A DNA stretch of 64,000 nt, from assembly GCA_028282465.1 (NCBI GenBank), contig JANQHX010000015.1, forward strand, positions 1 to 64,000. Direction: 5' to 3'. A program made the position numbers and the translations under genes. Below are positions 19,996 through 29,165 of this stretch, piece after piece; position 1 is the stretch's first letter; each line of letters starts with the position of its first letter. The notes under the pieces are model-generated. The model did no database searches. It had not been told where the DNA came from and saw nothing but the letters and a program-made list of their open reading frames with translations. The DNA comes from Gynuella sp. Its GTDB lineage: Bacteria > Pseudomonadota > Gammaproteobacteria > Pseudomonadales > Natronospirillaceae.

Positions 19996-20553
19996 ATGGA
20001 AGAACTCATTGCACAACACTACCGCTCTATTATTGAAAGCGTTGGTGAGAATCCGAATCGTGAGGGTCTATTGGATACGCCCATGCGAGCTGCAAAAGCA
20101 ACACTTGCGTTGACTCAAGGATACAATCAAACCTTAGAGGAAGTGACCAACAACGCTATCTTTGAATCTGAAATGGATGAAATGGTGGTTGTGCAAGACA
20201 TCGAGTTCTATTCCCAGTGCGAGCATCACCTTTTACCCTTTATTGGGAAAGCGCACATTGCTTACATTCCCGATGGTAAGGTACTGGGTTTGTCGAAGTT
20301 CGCACGAATTGTTGATATGTATGCTCGACGTCTGCAAATACAGGAAAATTTAACCAAACAAATTGCGGAAGCAGTGAAAGAAGTGACTCAATGCCGAGGC
20401 GTTGGGGTGGTACTTGAAGCTAAACACATGTGTATGATGATGCGCGGTGTTCAAAAGCAAAACTCTTCAATGACCACGTCTATGATGCTTGGATTGTTTA
20501 GAAAAAGCCAAGCGACCCGCACTGAATTTTTGAAACTCATTAGCAAGAGCTAA
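19996..20553 (+). CDS. folE: GTP cyclohydrolase I
   Basis: A 185-residue GTP cyclohydrolase I that converts GTP to 7,8-dihydroneopterin triphosphate. The zinc ligands are present as in E. coli FolE: Cys75 and His78 in CEHHLLPF, and Cys146 in HMCMMMRG. The N-terminal [19 protein letters not shown] motif is typical. Pairing with folX immediately downstream suggests that its product feeds tetrahydromonapterin as well as, or instead of, folate. Confidence 0.95.
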   Translation: MEELIAQHYRSIIESVGENPNREGLLDTPMRAAKATLALTQGYNQTLEEVTNNAIFESEMDEMVVVQDIEFYSQCEHHLLPFIGKAHIAYIPDGKVLGLSKFARIVDMYARRLQIQENLTKQIAEAVKEVTQCRGVGVVLEAKHMCMMMRGVQKQNSSMTTSMMLGLFRKSQATRTEFLKLISKS

Positions 20554-20560
20554 TTGCCTT

Positions 20561-20917
20561 ATGACTGAAGCACATATTCGTATTAAAAACTTAAGATTGA
20601 GAACTTTCATTGGAATCAATAAAGAAGAAATCGAAAAGAAACAGGACGTAATTATTAATATCCAAATTAAGTTCGATGCGAATAATGCGGTCAACTCAAC
20701 GGATATTTCGACGACGTTAAATTATAAAACCATCACTAAAGAAGTTATAAAATTTGTAGAAGAAACACATTTTGCTTTGTTGGAAAAAATGACCAATGAT
20801 GTGTTAAACAAAGTGATGGATCACCCAGAAGTGCTGTGGGCGGAAGTTGAAATTGATAAACCACACGCCCTAAGGTTTTCAGACAGTGTTTCCATTTCAC
20901 TGTCGCGCTCCAATTAA
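20561..20917 (+). CDS. folX: Dihydroneopterin triphosphate 2'-epimerase
   Basis: A 118-residue protein of the FolB/FolX fold. It resembles E. coli FolX more than FolB over the whole length, for example IRIKNLRLRTFIGI near the start, LNYKTITK in the middle and AEVEIDKPHALRFSDSVS near the end. FolX epimerises dihydroneopterin triphosphate to the monapterin form. The gene lies 7 bases after folE, so the two steps are encoded together. The FolM reductase that would complete the route is not in this window. Confidence 0.88.
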   Translation: MTEAHIRIKNLRLRTFIGINKEEIEKKQDVIINIQIKFDANNAVNSTDISTTLNYKTITKEVIKFVEETHFALLEKMTNDVLNKVMDHPEVLWAEVEIDKPHALRFSDSVSISLSRSN

Positions 20918-20952
20918 TTCTAATAAAACGCCACTTCCAAGCAAAAGTAATA

Positions 20953-20975
20953 GACAAGGTTTCGTCAACCTTGTC
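20953..20975. terminator. Hairpin between convergent folX and DUF2214 genes
   Basis: A perfect 9-base stem GACAAGGTT / AACCTTGTC with a 5-base loop overlaps the stop codon of the minus-strand DUF2214 gene. The T-run after it is weak on both strands, so it may be a poor terminator or a stabilising hairpin. Confidence 0.4.
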
Positions 20976-21399
20976 CTATTCCTCTGGCAATAAATACAGC
21001 AAATAAAGGTATTAATGCTAACAGCATTAGCTCCATTCTAATTGCCCAGAATATAAGCTTAGGTATTTCAATCTTTTTAGAGCGTTCTTTTCGGTTTCGT
21101 ATAAAAAAGACCGTCGGATAAATTGAAATTAATGCCATCAAAATAAATAGCGTGAATTTAATGTGAAATAAAAAATTAGATGTATAAAATACAGCAGGTT
21201 TTCCCACGCCTAGCCACAGCATCAAACCCGCAGTTAATACCACTACTGCACTAACACCATAAATACCATCTACAATCATCACTTTTCTTAAAGCTATGCC
21301 AGTCATGGTTTTTGTCAACAACAAATGCTCAGCAACCAAGCTTGAAGCCAATAACAACATACCCAGAAAATGGGCATACCGAATAAACAATTCTAACAT
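20965..21399 (-). CDS. DUF2214 family integral membrane protein
   Basis: A 144-residue protein with four predicted membrane helices (about 7-25, 45-63, 78-97, 121-140) and a basic loop containing NRKERSKK. The N-terminal segment ELFIRYAHFLGMLLLASSLVAEH and the conserved GLMLWLGVGK loop fit the DUF2214 family, whose function is unknown. It is a single gene, convergent with folX. No signal peptide cleavage site is apparent. Confidence 0.7.
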   Translation of the reverse strand: MLELFIRYAHFLGMLLLASSLVAEHLLLTKTMTGIALRKVMIVDGIYGVSAVVVLTAGLMLWLGVGKPAVFYTSNFLFHIKFTLFILMALISIYPTVFFIRNRKERSKKIEIPKLIFWAIRMELMLLALIPLFAVFIARGIGQG

Positions 21400-21462
21400 G
21401 CTGATATTCCTAACTTATCGGGAAACTCTAATTTTAACCAAGTTTATTAAAAAAAGTATAAG

Positions 21463-22497
21463 TCAGGAATCCATATACCGACGTTTTTTTTCTGGCTTCA
21501 ATAAATGCAAGTCGGTTACCACTAAACCATCAATGCAGTTACCAAAATCCTTATCGATATTGAAGGAAGAAAAGAAAACGCCGCCCGATTCACACACTTC
21601 ACTGTATTGCTTATATAAGGTAGGAATTGAAAGTTTCATGGCTTTGAGTCGTTCTTTTAGCTGGCGAAATTCATCTCGGTAGTTATGACCAAAATACGCA
21701 ATTTTTTGATATTTTTTTGCAATGCAGTACGGTGCTCTGGATTTCACTTGCAAAGACTTATCGGCCATAAAGTGCGATTGATAAAAACTCACGATGAGTG
21801 CTTTGGCCCTGGCGGGTAACTGTCCGCTGATAGAAACCGGCCCAAACAAATATCGAATGTCCGGGTGCTTTTTCAAATAAGCACCTATGCCATACCATAA
21901 ATAATCCAAACTTCGATTACCCCAATATTTGGGTTGAACAAAACTACGCCCCAGCTCTAAACCTTCGTTTAAAATTGGCAGGAAATTGGATTCGTATTCA
22001 AATAATGAATGAGTATATAGGTCACTCAGGTTATGGGTTTTCAGATATTGGCTGGTTTTAACTAGGCGGTAAGCACCTGCTATCTCCAGGTCAGAGGGAT
22101 CCCATAATACTAGATGCTCATAGTCGAAATCATGATGATCGTTATCGCAGGATTTACCTGAGCCCTCACCCACGGCCCGAAAAGCAATTTCCCTCAATCG
22201 CCCTAACTCTCTTAATAAAGGAGTCATTTTGGGTGATTGGTACAGATATATCTGCTTACCATCTCGTGTCTCACCTAGCAGTTCTGCTTTGCGAAGCTCT
22301 GCCAATACTTCATAGTGAGGTATGGGATTAATCACTGGTTTAAGGAACCTAAGGTGTAATACCTTGCCCTTTTTCATGAGCTGAACACCAGGGATTCTTT
22401 TCGGTTTTGAAGGCTTTATTTGCCTGTCAGCTTTCTTTTTTTGCTGAGAGGTGTTTTTAAACACCTGAGTAATTTTAAGTGCGCCTAAGCCTGCCAT
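21463..22497 (-). CDS. OlsB-like GNAT N-acyltransferase (hemolysin-like family)
   Basis: A protein of 344 residues. The C-terminal two thirds match the GNAT/OlsB-like group that transfers acyl chains from acyl-ACP to amines such as ornithine. Supporting segments are VLWDPSDLEIAGAYRLV, ELGRSFVQPKYWGNRSLDYLW and YLFGPVSISGQLPARAKALIV. About 45 basic residues precede the domain. E. coli-type lipid enzymes do not include this family. It could make an aminolipid, but the substrate is not evident, and the OlsA-type partner that would finish ornithine lipid synthesis is not adjacent. A thioesterase gene lies 119 bases upstream on the same strand. Confidence 0.65.
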   Translation of the reverse strand: MAGLGALKITQVFKNTSQQKKKADRQIKPSKPKRIPGVQLMKKGKVLHLRFLKPVINPIPHYEVLAELRKAELLGETRDGKQIYLYQSPKMTPLLRELGRLREIAFRAVGEGSGKSCDNDHHDFDYEHLVLWDPSDLEIAGAYRLVKTSQYLKTHNLSDLYTHSLFEYESNFLPILNEGLELGRSFVQPKYWGNRSLDYLWYGIGAYLKKHPDIRYLFGPVSISGQLPARAKALIVSFYQSHFMADKSLQVKSRAPYCIAKKYQKIAYFGHNYRDEFRQLKERLKAMKLSIPTLYKQYSEVCESGGVFFSSFNIDKDFGNCIDGLVVTDLHLLKPEKKRRYMDS

Positions 22498-22616
22498 AGC
22501 TTTTATACTTGTAAAATGGAGGTTAGCTAGCCAGATTAGCTTCTAACTATGAAAATCCTTTGTCTTTATGGTGACAGTTAGGTGACAAACTGGTGTCTTT
22601 TAAATGACTTGCTAAA

Positions 22617-23162
22617 TTACTCCGCACTGTGCCTCCGTTTAGCATCTAGCAAGTTTTTCCAGGCCATTACCGGCTCCGGCAGAGGTGGAGATTCTTGCTG
22701 GTCGTATGGTAAGTGGCTGATGACGGTGTCTGTCGGAACAGGGCCTTGTCCAGATTTAATGAATATCGCTCTTGCCAGCCCTATGGTACACAACTGGTCT
22801 TTTTCGTTTCGAAATTTCTGTTCGAAGTAAAAATATTTTTCGTCCCAGCCAATGATTTTGGTTTCTAGATTAACAACAGCAAAGGGTGGAAGCTCTTTAA
22901 TATAAGTCATGTTCAGAGAACCAATGACAGCTAAGTATTTATGCTGCAAAAAAATCGTTTTTATTACCTGCCAACTTCCAAAATGGTTGAATCGACCTAG
23001 ATCCATAAATGAAATATAGCGAGCATTGTTTAGGTGAAAATTCGGGTCACAATCACTGGGTAAAACGCGAAACTTTAAATAGGATGGCTCCATTGGATTC
23101 ATATCACCACGCCTAAAGAAAATTCTAATCAGTAGTTTTATCAGCCGAAAATATAAATTCAT
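22617..23162 (-). CDS. Hotdog-fold acyl-CoA thioesterase (YbgC/Them6-like)
   Basis: A 181-residue hotdog-fold protein. The motif PSDCDPNFHLNNARYISFMDLGRF (residues about 31-54) carries the Asp and His-Leu-Asn-Asn pattern of 4HBT/Them6-like thioesterases, which hydrolyse acyl-CoA thioesters. The first 20 residues are hydrophobic and basic, suggesting membrane association. It starts 9 bases after the rmuC stop, so the two are probably co-transcribed. The substrate cannot be deduced. Confidence 0.75.
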   Translation of the reverse strand: MNLYFRLIKLLIRIFFRRGDMNPMEPSYLKFRVLPSDCDPNFHLNNARYISFMDLGRFNHFGSWQVIKTIFLQHKYLAVIGSLNMTYIKELPPFAVVNLETKIIGWDEKYFYFEQKFRNEKDQLCTIGLARAIFIKSGQGPVPTDTVISHLPYDQQESPPLPEPVMAWKNLLDAKRRHSAE

Positions 23163-23170
23163 TAGATCAC

Positions 23171-24514
23171 TTATTCTTCTGGTTCAAAGTCTTGAATCTG
23201 CAAACTAAAGGGTTCGGGTATTTGTTTTTTTGTTCTAGCCCCGAGCTTTTTGAGACTGTCTACTCTTCCCACTAAATTACCTCTGCCTGATTGAATTCGC
23301 TTAATTGTCTGGTTATATGCTTGCTGACTTTTGCCTAGGTGTTTACCAATCTCTTCAATTGACTCAAAAACCAGAGCAACTTGATCATATATGCCACCTG
23401 CAGTTGCAGCAATTCTTTCAGCATTTTTATTTTGATTTTCATAACGCCAAATACTTTGCACTGTTCTCAGGGTAGCAAGCAAAGTTGAAGGACTGACGAT
23501 AATAATGTTTTTATTGAATGCATCGGTAAACAAATTCACATCGGCTTCAACCGCCGTCAGAAACGCCGATTCGATAGGAACAAACATGAGCACGAAATCA
23601 AGAGTTCGAATGCCTTCAAGTTGTTCATAATTTTTTTCACTGAGCTGTTGAACATGTTTTCTCACCGATTGAACATGCAGTTTAAGCGATTGCCCGCGAA
23701 CTTGCTCGTCGTCCGCATTATGAAACTGCTCGTAAGCGGTTAACGATACCTTTGAATCAACAACTATGTCTTTCCCTTCCGGCAATCGAATGACGACGTC
23801 TGGGGCAAACCTTTTACCTTCTTCATTTTTAACATGAACCTGCACTTCATACTCATGTCCTTTTCTCAAACCGCTGGCTTCAAGTATTTTCTCTAAAACC
23901 ATTTCACCCCAGTTGCCTTGTGCCTTGTTCTCACCTTTAAGAGCCTGAGTTAAATTTTGAGCCTCTTGCCCTAGACGAGTGTTCAACTCCTTGAGATTCA
24001 GTATTTCATAGCGTAAGGATCGACGATCATCGGTATCCTTTTCATAAATATCTTCAACTTTCTTTTTGAACTCTGAAATTTGATTTTTAAGAGGCGACAA
24101 CATGGAATCTAAACTTTCCTTATTTTGCTCTTTAAACTTTCTACCCTTTTCTTCAAAAATCTTACTCGCCAGGTTTTGAAAGGTTTGTGTGAGTCTTTCC
24201 TCTCCATTCTTAAGCTGTTCAATCTGTTGCTGATGATGAAGCTGGCCCTGTTCAAACCTAGCTCTTTGTTCCACTAGCTGCTGATTTCTCTTTTCTAATA
24301 CCAGTCGGTTATCAGCCAGCTCCTGTTCCAGCTTGGTCAATTGCTGAATAAGCTGATGGGATTGGCGCTCATGGCCTTCAACGTCAGACTCTGCCTTGGC
24401 CAGCAATATTTTTGATTTGTTTAGCCTGTTCCAAAAAAAAATGGTTGTCGTACCGAAAATGATGGCTAGACAAGTAGCTGCTATGAACCCCAGCAGCATT
24501 GAATGTAGATCCAT
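23171..24514 (-). CDS. rmuC: DNA recombination protein RmuC
   Basis: About 447 residues. An N-terminal membrane helix (about residues 5-27) is followed by a long glutamine-rich coiled coil and then the nuclease-like RmuC domain, with segments QGNWGEMVLEKILEASGL, VDSKVSLTAYEQF and DFVLMFVPIESAFL. RmuC limits inversions at short inverted repeats. I chose the ATG at 24514 (GGGGG nearby) over one 13 codons upstream because it puts the membrane helix at the usual distance from the start. A thioesterase gene follows by 9 bases. Confidence 0.9.
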   Translation of the reverse strand: MDLHSMLLGFIAATCLAIIFGTTTIFFWNRLNKSKILLAKAESDVEGHERQSHQLIQQLTKLEQELADNRLVLEKRNQQLVEQRARFEQGQLHHQQQIEQLKNGEERLTQTFQNLASKIFEEKGRKFKEQNKESLDSMLSPLKNQISEFKKKVEDIYEKDTDDRRSLRYEILNLKELNTRLGQEAQNLTQALKGENKAQGNWGEMVLEKILEASGLRKGHEYEVQVHVKNEEGKRFAPDVVIRLPEGKDIVVDSKVSLTAYEQFHNADDEQVRGQSLKLHVQSVRKHVQQLSEKNYEQLEGIRTLDFVLMFVPIESAFLTAVEADVNLFTDAFNKNIIIVSPSTLLATLRTVQSIWRYENQNKNAERIAATAGGIYDQVALVFESIEEIGKHLGKSQQAYNQTIKRIQSGRGNLVGRVDSLKKLGARTKKQIPEPFSLQIQDFEPEE

Positions 24515-24590
24515 GAATAAATACCCCCGTAGGCCGTCATTATGCCCAGGCATCTGCTAGATTGTAATAAACAGCTTGTGGATTTTAAAA

Positions 24591-24917
24591 ATGTCAGCAA
24601 CCATTCTTGTCGCTTCAAGAACCATTGATGAACTCATACCCTATCTAGACGATGCCTACTGGGAGTCTTCCCAGATTAAACATAAAGATCTTTTGCATAA
24701 CCTAATGAGGGTTCTGACTGAAGAAGCCCATGAACTCCATAAAGTCAGTGTTCAGGATGGCGACTATAAGTACGAACCGGTCAGCGAAGGCATAAGATAT
24801 TTGCCAGCCCAGCTAGTTTGGTTAAATGAAAATTTAAGTTCAGTGATACCCAGAACCTCAACAGCATTGAGGATTGGGCCCGAACTGCATAAAGTAATCA
24901 CCTTGTTAACCAGCTAA
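24591..24917 (+). CDS. Conserved-looking protein of unknown function
   Basis: 108 residues starting at the ATG in MSATILVASRT; a TTG five codons upstream is a weaker alternative. It is soluble and mostly helical with no signal peptide. I do not recognise a family. It is 24 bases before ansA and begins a run of plus-strand genes (ansA, an unknown gene, hrpB, dgkA) whose spacing suggests one transcript. Divergent from rmuC. Confidence 0.6.
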   Translation: MSATILVASRTIDELIPYLDDAYWESSQIKHKDLLHNLMRVLTEEAHELHKVSVQDGDYKYEPVSEGIRYLPAQLVWLNENLSSVIPRTSTALRIGPELHKVITLLTS

Positions 24918-24941
24918 GGCACTCAGGTGTCTTAATGAAAT

Positions 24942-25880
24942 ATGGCACCTAAGATTCTTATACTCTACACCGGCGGCACCATAGGTATGTGCCCCACCCC
25001 AGAAGGTTTGGCTCCCGCAACCGGATACCTTGAAAAACAGCTGCTTAAGCTTTCGCCCCTACCAGATTACGATTTCATTGAATTCACGCCCTTGCTGGAC
25101 TCCTCCAGTATGTCGCCTATGCAGTGGAATGAGATTTTAAAGAACATCTTCGACCACTATGAGTCATACACGGGTTTTGTGGTCATTCACGGCACAGACA
25201 CTTTGGCTTATACATCAGCCGCATTGCATTACGGACTTAATCAGTTGCAAAAACCTGTGGTGGTGACAGGTTCCATGCTGCCTATTGGCAATGATCAGTC
25301 AGATGCTGAGGATAACCTTAGACTCGCCATGAGTACTGCAGCAAATTGGCAATATGCTGGGGTTTCGGTGGCATTCTCTGGGCAGCTGTTTCCAGGAAAT
25401 AATGTATCAAAAACGGATTCATCGGCATTGGACGCATTCTCCAGTCCGGCGCAGGAAGCAGTTTTAAAGGTAAGCCCAGACACGAGCTTGCCGTTAGCAA
25501 TCAATCGCTATAAAGATACTGATATGGCGGTGTTCTATTTCTTCCCAGGAGCTGACCTGTCTGTGCTGCGGTCAATGCTTAAATCGGAGATAAGAGTACT
25601 CATACTGAAAACCTATGGGGCTGGAAATGTGCCAGAATCTGAGGAGCTTAGGGAGATCTTAGTCAGCGCTGATTCAGAACTGATCATAGTGAATAGCAGT
25701 CAATGTTTAAATCCAAACGTAGACACCAGCATTTATGCCAGCGGTTCTCTTCTTACATCGGAACAGGTGGTCAGCGGTGGTAATCTGTGCCATGAAGCTT
25801 TAACAGCTCTGTTACTCATGTTGACCAGTCAAAGCTCTGACAACCTTTGGGTTAGGGAACAGTTTAAAAGTAGGACTTGA
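24942..25880 (+). CDS. ansA: Type I L-asparaginase
   Basis: A 312-residue cytoplasmic asparaginase that hydrolyses L-asparagine to aspartate and ammonia. Both catalytic threonine motifs are present: TGGTIG at residues 10-15 and HGTDT at 83-87. There is no signal peptide, which fits the type I enzyme rather than the periplasmic type II. The ATG may be preceded by TTAATGAAAT without a strong ribosome site. It is the second gene of a plus-strand run. Confidence 0.88.
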   Translation: MAPKILILYTGGTIGMCPTPEGLAPATGYLEKQLLKLSPLPDYDFIEFTPLLDSSSMSPMQWNEILKNIFDHYESYTGFVVIHGTDTLAYTSAALHYGLNQLQKPVVVTGSMLPIGNDQSDAEDNLRLAMSTAANWQYAGVSVAFSGQLFPGNNVSKTDSSALDAFSSPAQEAVLKVSPDTSLPLAINRYKDTDMAVFYFFPGADLSVLRSMLKSEIRVLILKTYGAGNVPESEELREILVSADSELIIVNSSQCLNPNVDTSIYASGSLLTSEQVVSGGNLCHEALTALLLMLTSQSSDNLWVREQFKSRT

Positions 25881-25937
25881 ATTCATTCGGCGATGGAACC
25901 ATTAAAATCCACTATTCATTTTTTCTTGGAGTTTTGA

Positions 25938-26336
25938 ATGTCCACTGGTACTTGGGAACCGAACAACAATGTCACCAAAAGCCCTAGCATTGATTTTTTA
26001 AAAAAAATGCTTTCGATTCCAGACGCACAATACTCTAACTTGGTAGACCAATTTACCCAGTCCGAGCTGGCAGAAAATCAGTACCTGATGGCCTTAACTG
26101 CTTCTGATTGGGAAGGCACCCTTTCAAAGTTTGAAGAACAAGAACTACATAGGTTAATGAAACTGCTGACGATAGCAGAAGAACAGTTTCCTAATTGGCA
26201 AGCAGGTGATAAATCGCCAGTTATCTGGATTTTCAAGGCCCTAAAAAAACAAGGAAAACCAGCCCCCAAAGAGTTAGTGAAGTGGGTTAAATCCAATACC
26301 ACTAATCGCTTTCTGCCCTATGGTGCGGCTCTTTAA
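25938..26336 (+). CDS. Hypothetical protein between ansA and hrpB
   Basis: 132 residues, soluble, with tryptophans near the start, middle and C-terminus and a basic C-terminus ending RFLPYGAAL. No signal peptide or membrane segment is visible. I do not recognise a family. The ribosome site TTGGAG lies eight bases before the ATG. It is 57 bases after ansA and 20 before hrpB, so it is probably co-transcribed with them. Confidence 0.65.
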   Translation: MSTGTWEPNNNVTKSPSIDFLKKMLSIPDAQYSNLVDQFTQSELAENQYLMALTASDWEGTLSKFEEQELHRLMKLLTIAEEQFPNWQAGDKSPVIWIFKALKKQGKPAPKELVKWVKSNTTNRFLPYGAAL

Positions 26337-26356
26337 TCTGCTACTGAGTCAACTAC

Positions 26357-28762
26357 TTGAAACTTCCAGTCGAGTCCGCGAAATCAGAATTAATTGAGCG
26401 GTTATCTGAACACCCACTGGTTCTGCTGCAAGCCCCTCCTGGTGCAGGCAAAACCACTAGAGTTCCCATCTGGTTAGAACAACTGGGCAAGGGCAAAATA
26501 CTGTTACTGGAACCCCGCCGATTAGCTGTGTTGAACGCAGCTAAGCAGCTGGCAAGTGGTTACCATGAAGAGCCAGGACAAACCGTTGGCTATAAAATGC
26601 GGTTTGACTCCAAGACCAGCGGCAACACAAGAATACTGGCGGTTACCGAAGGCACCTTTATTCGGATGATTCAGGCCGACCCTGAGTTAAGCGGATTTGA
26701 TTACGTCATTCTTGATGAATTTCATGAGCGACATTTAGACACTGACCTAGCGCTCACCTTACTTAGATCAAGCCAGCTGTATTTTAGAACTGATCTAAAA
26801 CTTGTTCTTATGTCAGCTACTCTCGGTGGCGACTCTTTAGCAAAAAGACTTGATGCGCCTTTGGTTGAAAGCCAGGGTTTTATGCACCCGGTTACCACTC
26901 ATTTCCAGCATAAAACCAGTCATAATTGGATTGAAGATACACCGGCGCTCGTAAATCGCGCCATCGAAGAAACCACTAGCAACATCTTATTAATAGCCCC
27001 TGGAATTCGGGATATTCGCAGACTCAGTGAACTTCTTATTCCTAAATTTCCGGAACTGGAAGTCATCCAGTTGCATGGTTCAAGCACTTGGCAGGAACAA
27101 AAGCTAGCCTTGTCTCATCCTGAAAATAAAAGGCGATTAACCATTTCCAGCCCGGTTACTGAGTCCAGTGTCACCTTGCCGCAAATAACATCAGTCATTG
27201 ATTCAGGAAAAGCTAGATTTCCAGAGTATGATCGAAAATCAGGGCTGACCCGTTTGGTCACCAAAACCATCAGCCGTGCCAGTGCAGACCAACGTCGAGG
27301 CCGAGCAGGACGGGAATCAGCTGGCACCTGTTATCGGTTATGGACCTCAGAACAAGACCAACGATTGGTTGAGCACTCCCCCCCTGAAATTGTTTCAGGA
27401 AACTATTTGTCGCTGGCCCTTGAGCTTGCTTTGTGGGGGGAAGCAGATGAGGAGTTACCCTGGTTGGATCAACCAAACCCCGTGGATTTAGCAAAATCGA
27501 GAGACTTACTACAGCAGCTTGGTGCACTTAAGCAGGATTTCTCAATAACTGACGCTGGCAGAAAGATCCTTTCCATGGGTATGGAACCCAGGCTGTCACA
27601 TATGCTCCACTCCTGCTCTGAAAACCCAGAGCTTGGGGATTGCCGCCGATTGGCTGTGCTAATTCAAGAAAACCAGCTTCCCACTGGTATGCTGGATTCT
27701 GATTCGATTAACTCTGTGAAGTTAAATAGTGCTGCCAATCAATTACAACAACAGCTGTCCGCAAGGTTCCCGGCGTTAGCCAATCAAAAGCACTCCCACA
27801 TGGGTTTACAGCTCACTCAAGCATTTCCAGACCGAATCGGTTTATTGAGTGGCGACAGCTATAAGTTCGTATCCGGCATCAGAGCTAAATTGGATTTCCA
27901 TAAAAAACCTAACTGGTTGGTTGCAGCCAATTTGTATGAAAAAAATGGCTCTACCTTTGTGGGCAGCTGGGCAGCATTGGATTGGCCAGAGCCCAGCAAA
28001 TTGACAGGTGAGCACCTAAAGATTCTTCCTGACGCGCTGCAAATACACTCCAAGAAAATCACCCACATTAAAGACCAGGAACTGAGAGCAATTGAATCTC
28101 GGATGCTGGGTGAAATTGAACTGCAACAACAGCCTTATTCAATCAGGGATGATGAAATGGCGTCACTCTGGGCAAGTTGGTTAACAGAGCAAGACATGGA
28201 GAAGCTCGTTAGTGAAAAGGAGGCTAAGCTTTTAAGACGACTTTCATTAGCAGAGAAGTTCTATCCCGATCATTTTAAGCCGGTAAATAACGAGTCATTA
28301 CAAGCTCGGCTAGAGTATTGGTTACAACCTTTTTTGAATGGCGTAAAGAAACTGTCACAAATACCCTTTAAAGATGCTCTACTCTCGGAATTGGACTATC
28401 AGAGTCAAACACTCTTAGATCAACAATTTCCGGTGACCTTGGAGATTAATAAGCGAAAACGAGACTTGGATTATCTGTCAGATGGGTCTGTGGTATTGGC
28501 CATCAAACTACAGGAAATGTTTGGGACGCAGCAGTCACCCAGTCTTGCGGACGGCATGCTACCAGTGACTATGCATTTGCTGTCACCAGCCGGTAGGCCT
28601 CTGCAAGTGACTCAAGATCTGAGCCATTTTTGGCAGCACGGATACCAAGAAGTGAAAAAGGAAATGAAAGGTCGTTACCCAAAACATCCTTGGCCTGATG
28701 ACCCAGTTTTAGCCTCTCCAAGCTCTGGAACTAAAAAGCAAAATAAAAGATTGGAACAGTAA
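26357..28762 (+). CDS. hrpB: ATP-dependent RNA helicase HrpB
   Basis: An 801-residue DEAH-type helicase. Walker A is GAGKTT at residues 29-34, the DExH box DEFHERH is near residue 120, SAT (motif III) follows, and motif VI reads QRRGRAGR. The C-terminal region KRDLDYLSDGSVVLAIKLQEMFG is the HrpB-specific domain. HrpB is implicated in mRNA processing. The start is a TTG because the ATP-binding motif sits at the normal distance from it and no ATG lies closer. Its stop codon overlaps the dgkA start by one base. Confidence 0.93.
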   Translation: MKLPVESAKSELIERLSEHPLVLLQAPPGAGKTTRVPIWLEQLGKGKILLLEPRRLAVLNAAKQLASGYHEEPGQTVGYKMRFDSKTSGNTRILAVTEGTFIRMIQADPELSGFDYVILDEFHERHLDTDLALTLLRSSQLYFRTDLKLVLMSATLGGDSLAKRLDAPLVESQGFMHPVTTHFQHKTSHNWIEDTPALVNRAIEETTSNILLIAPGIRDIRRLSELLIPKFPELEVIQLHGSSTWQEQKLALSHPENKRRLTISSPVTESSVTLPQITSVIDSGKARFPEYDRKSGLTRLVTKTISRASADQRRGRAGRESAGTCYRLWTSEQDQRLVEHSPPEIVSGNYLSLALELALWGEADEELPWLDQPNPVDLAKSRDLLQQLGALKQDFSITDAGRKILSMGMEPRLSHMLHSCSENPELGDCRRLAVLIQENQLPTGMLDSDSINSVKLNSAANQLQQQLSARFPALANQKHSHMGLQLTQAFPDRIGLLSGDSYKFVSGIRAKLDFHKKPNWLVAANLYEKNGSTFVGSWAALDWPEPSKLTGEHLKILPDALQIHSKKITHIKDQELRAIESRMLGEIELQQQPYSIRDDEMASLWASWLTEQDMEKLVSEKEAKLLRRLSLAEKFYPDHFKPVNNESLQARLEYWLQPFLNGVKKLSQIPFKDALLSELDYQSQTLLDQQFPVTLEINKRKRDLDYLSDGSVVLAIKLQEMFGTQQSPSLADGMLPVTMHLLSPAGRPLQVTQDLSHFWQHGYQEVKKEMKGRYPKHPWPDDPVLASPSSGTKKQNKRLEQ

Positions 28763-29139
28763 TGACCAAGCAACAACCCAAAGGCTTTACCCGATTAATT
28801 AACGCAGCCAGATACAGTAGAAAAGGTTTGATTGCCGCCTGGCATAACGAGGCTGCTTTTCGGCAAGAGATTATGATGCTCTTGTTCGCACTACCCTTAG
28901 CAGCATGGATATCTCAATCCTTCGTGCAGTTCTGTTTACTCATTTACTCTGTGTTAATGGTAATTGTCGTCGAATTACTAAATTCTGGGCTGGAATCCGT
29001 TGTGGATAGAATCAGTGAAGAACGTCATGAGCTCTCTGGAAGAGCCAAAGACATGGGGTCAGCTGCAGTTATGATTGTTCTTATTGCTTGCAGTCTGGTT
29101 TGGCTGGGCGTTATCTACAGTAACTACTTATATTCCTGA
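28762..29139 (+). CDS. dgkA: Diacylglycerol kinase
   Basis: A 125-residue integral membrane kinase with three helices and the family signature ELLNSGLESVVDRIS followed by SGRAKDMGSAAV. It phosphorylates diacylglycerol, released mainly by osmoregulated glucan synthesis, to phosphatidic acid for lipid recycling. The ATG overlaps the hrpB stop (TAATG), so translation is coupled. Length is normal. Confidence 0.93.
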   Translation: MTKQQPKGFTRLINAARYSRKGLIAAWHNEAAFRQEIMMLLFALPLAAWISQSFVQFCLLIYSVLMVIVVELLNSGLESVVDRISEERHELSGRAKDMGSAAVMIVLIACSLVWLGVIYSNYLYS

Positions 29140-29165
29140 AATAACACTATTAATAGGCTATAGGC

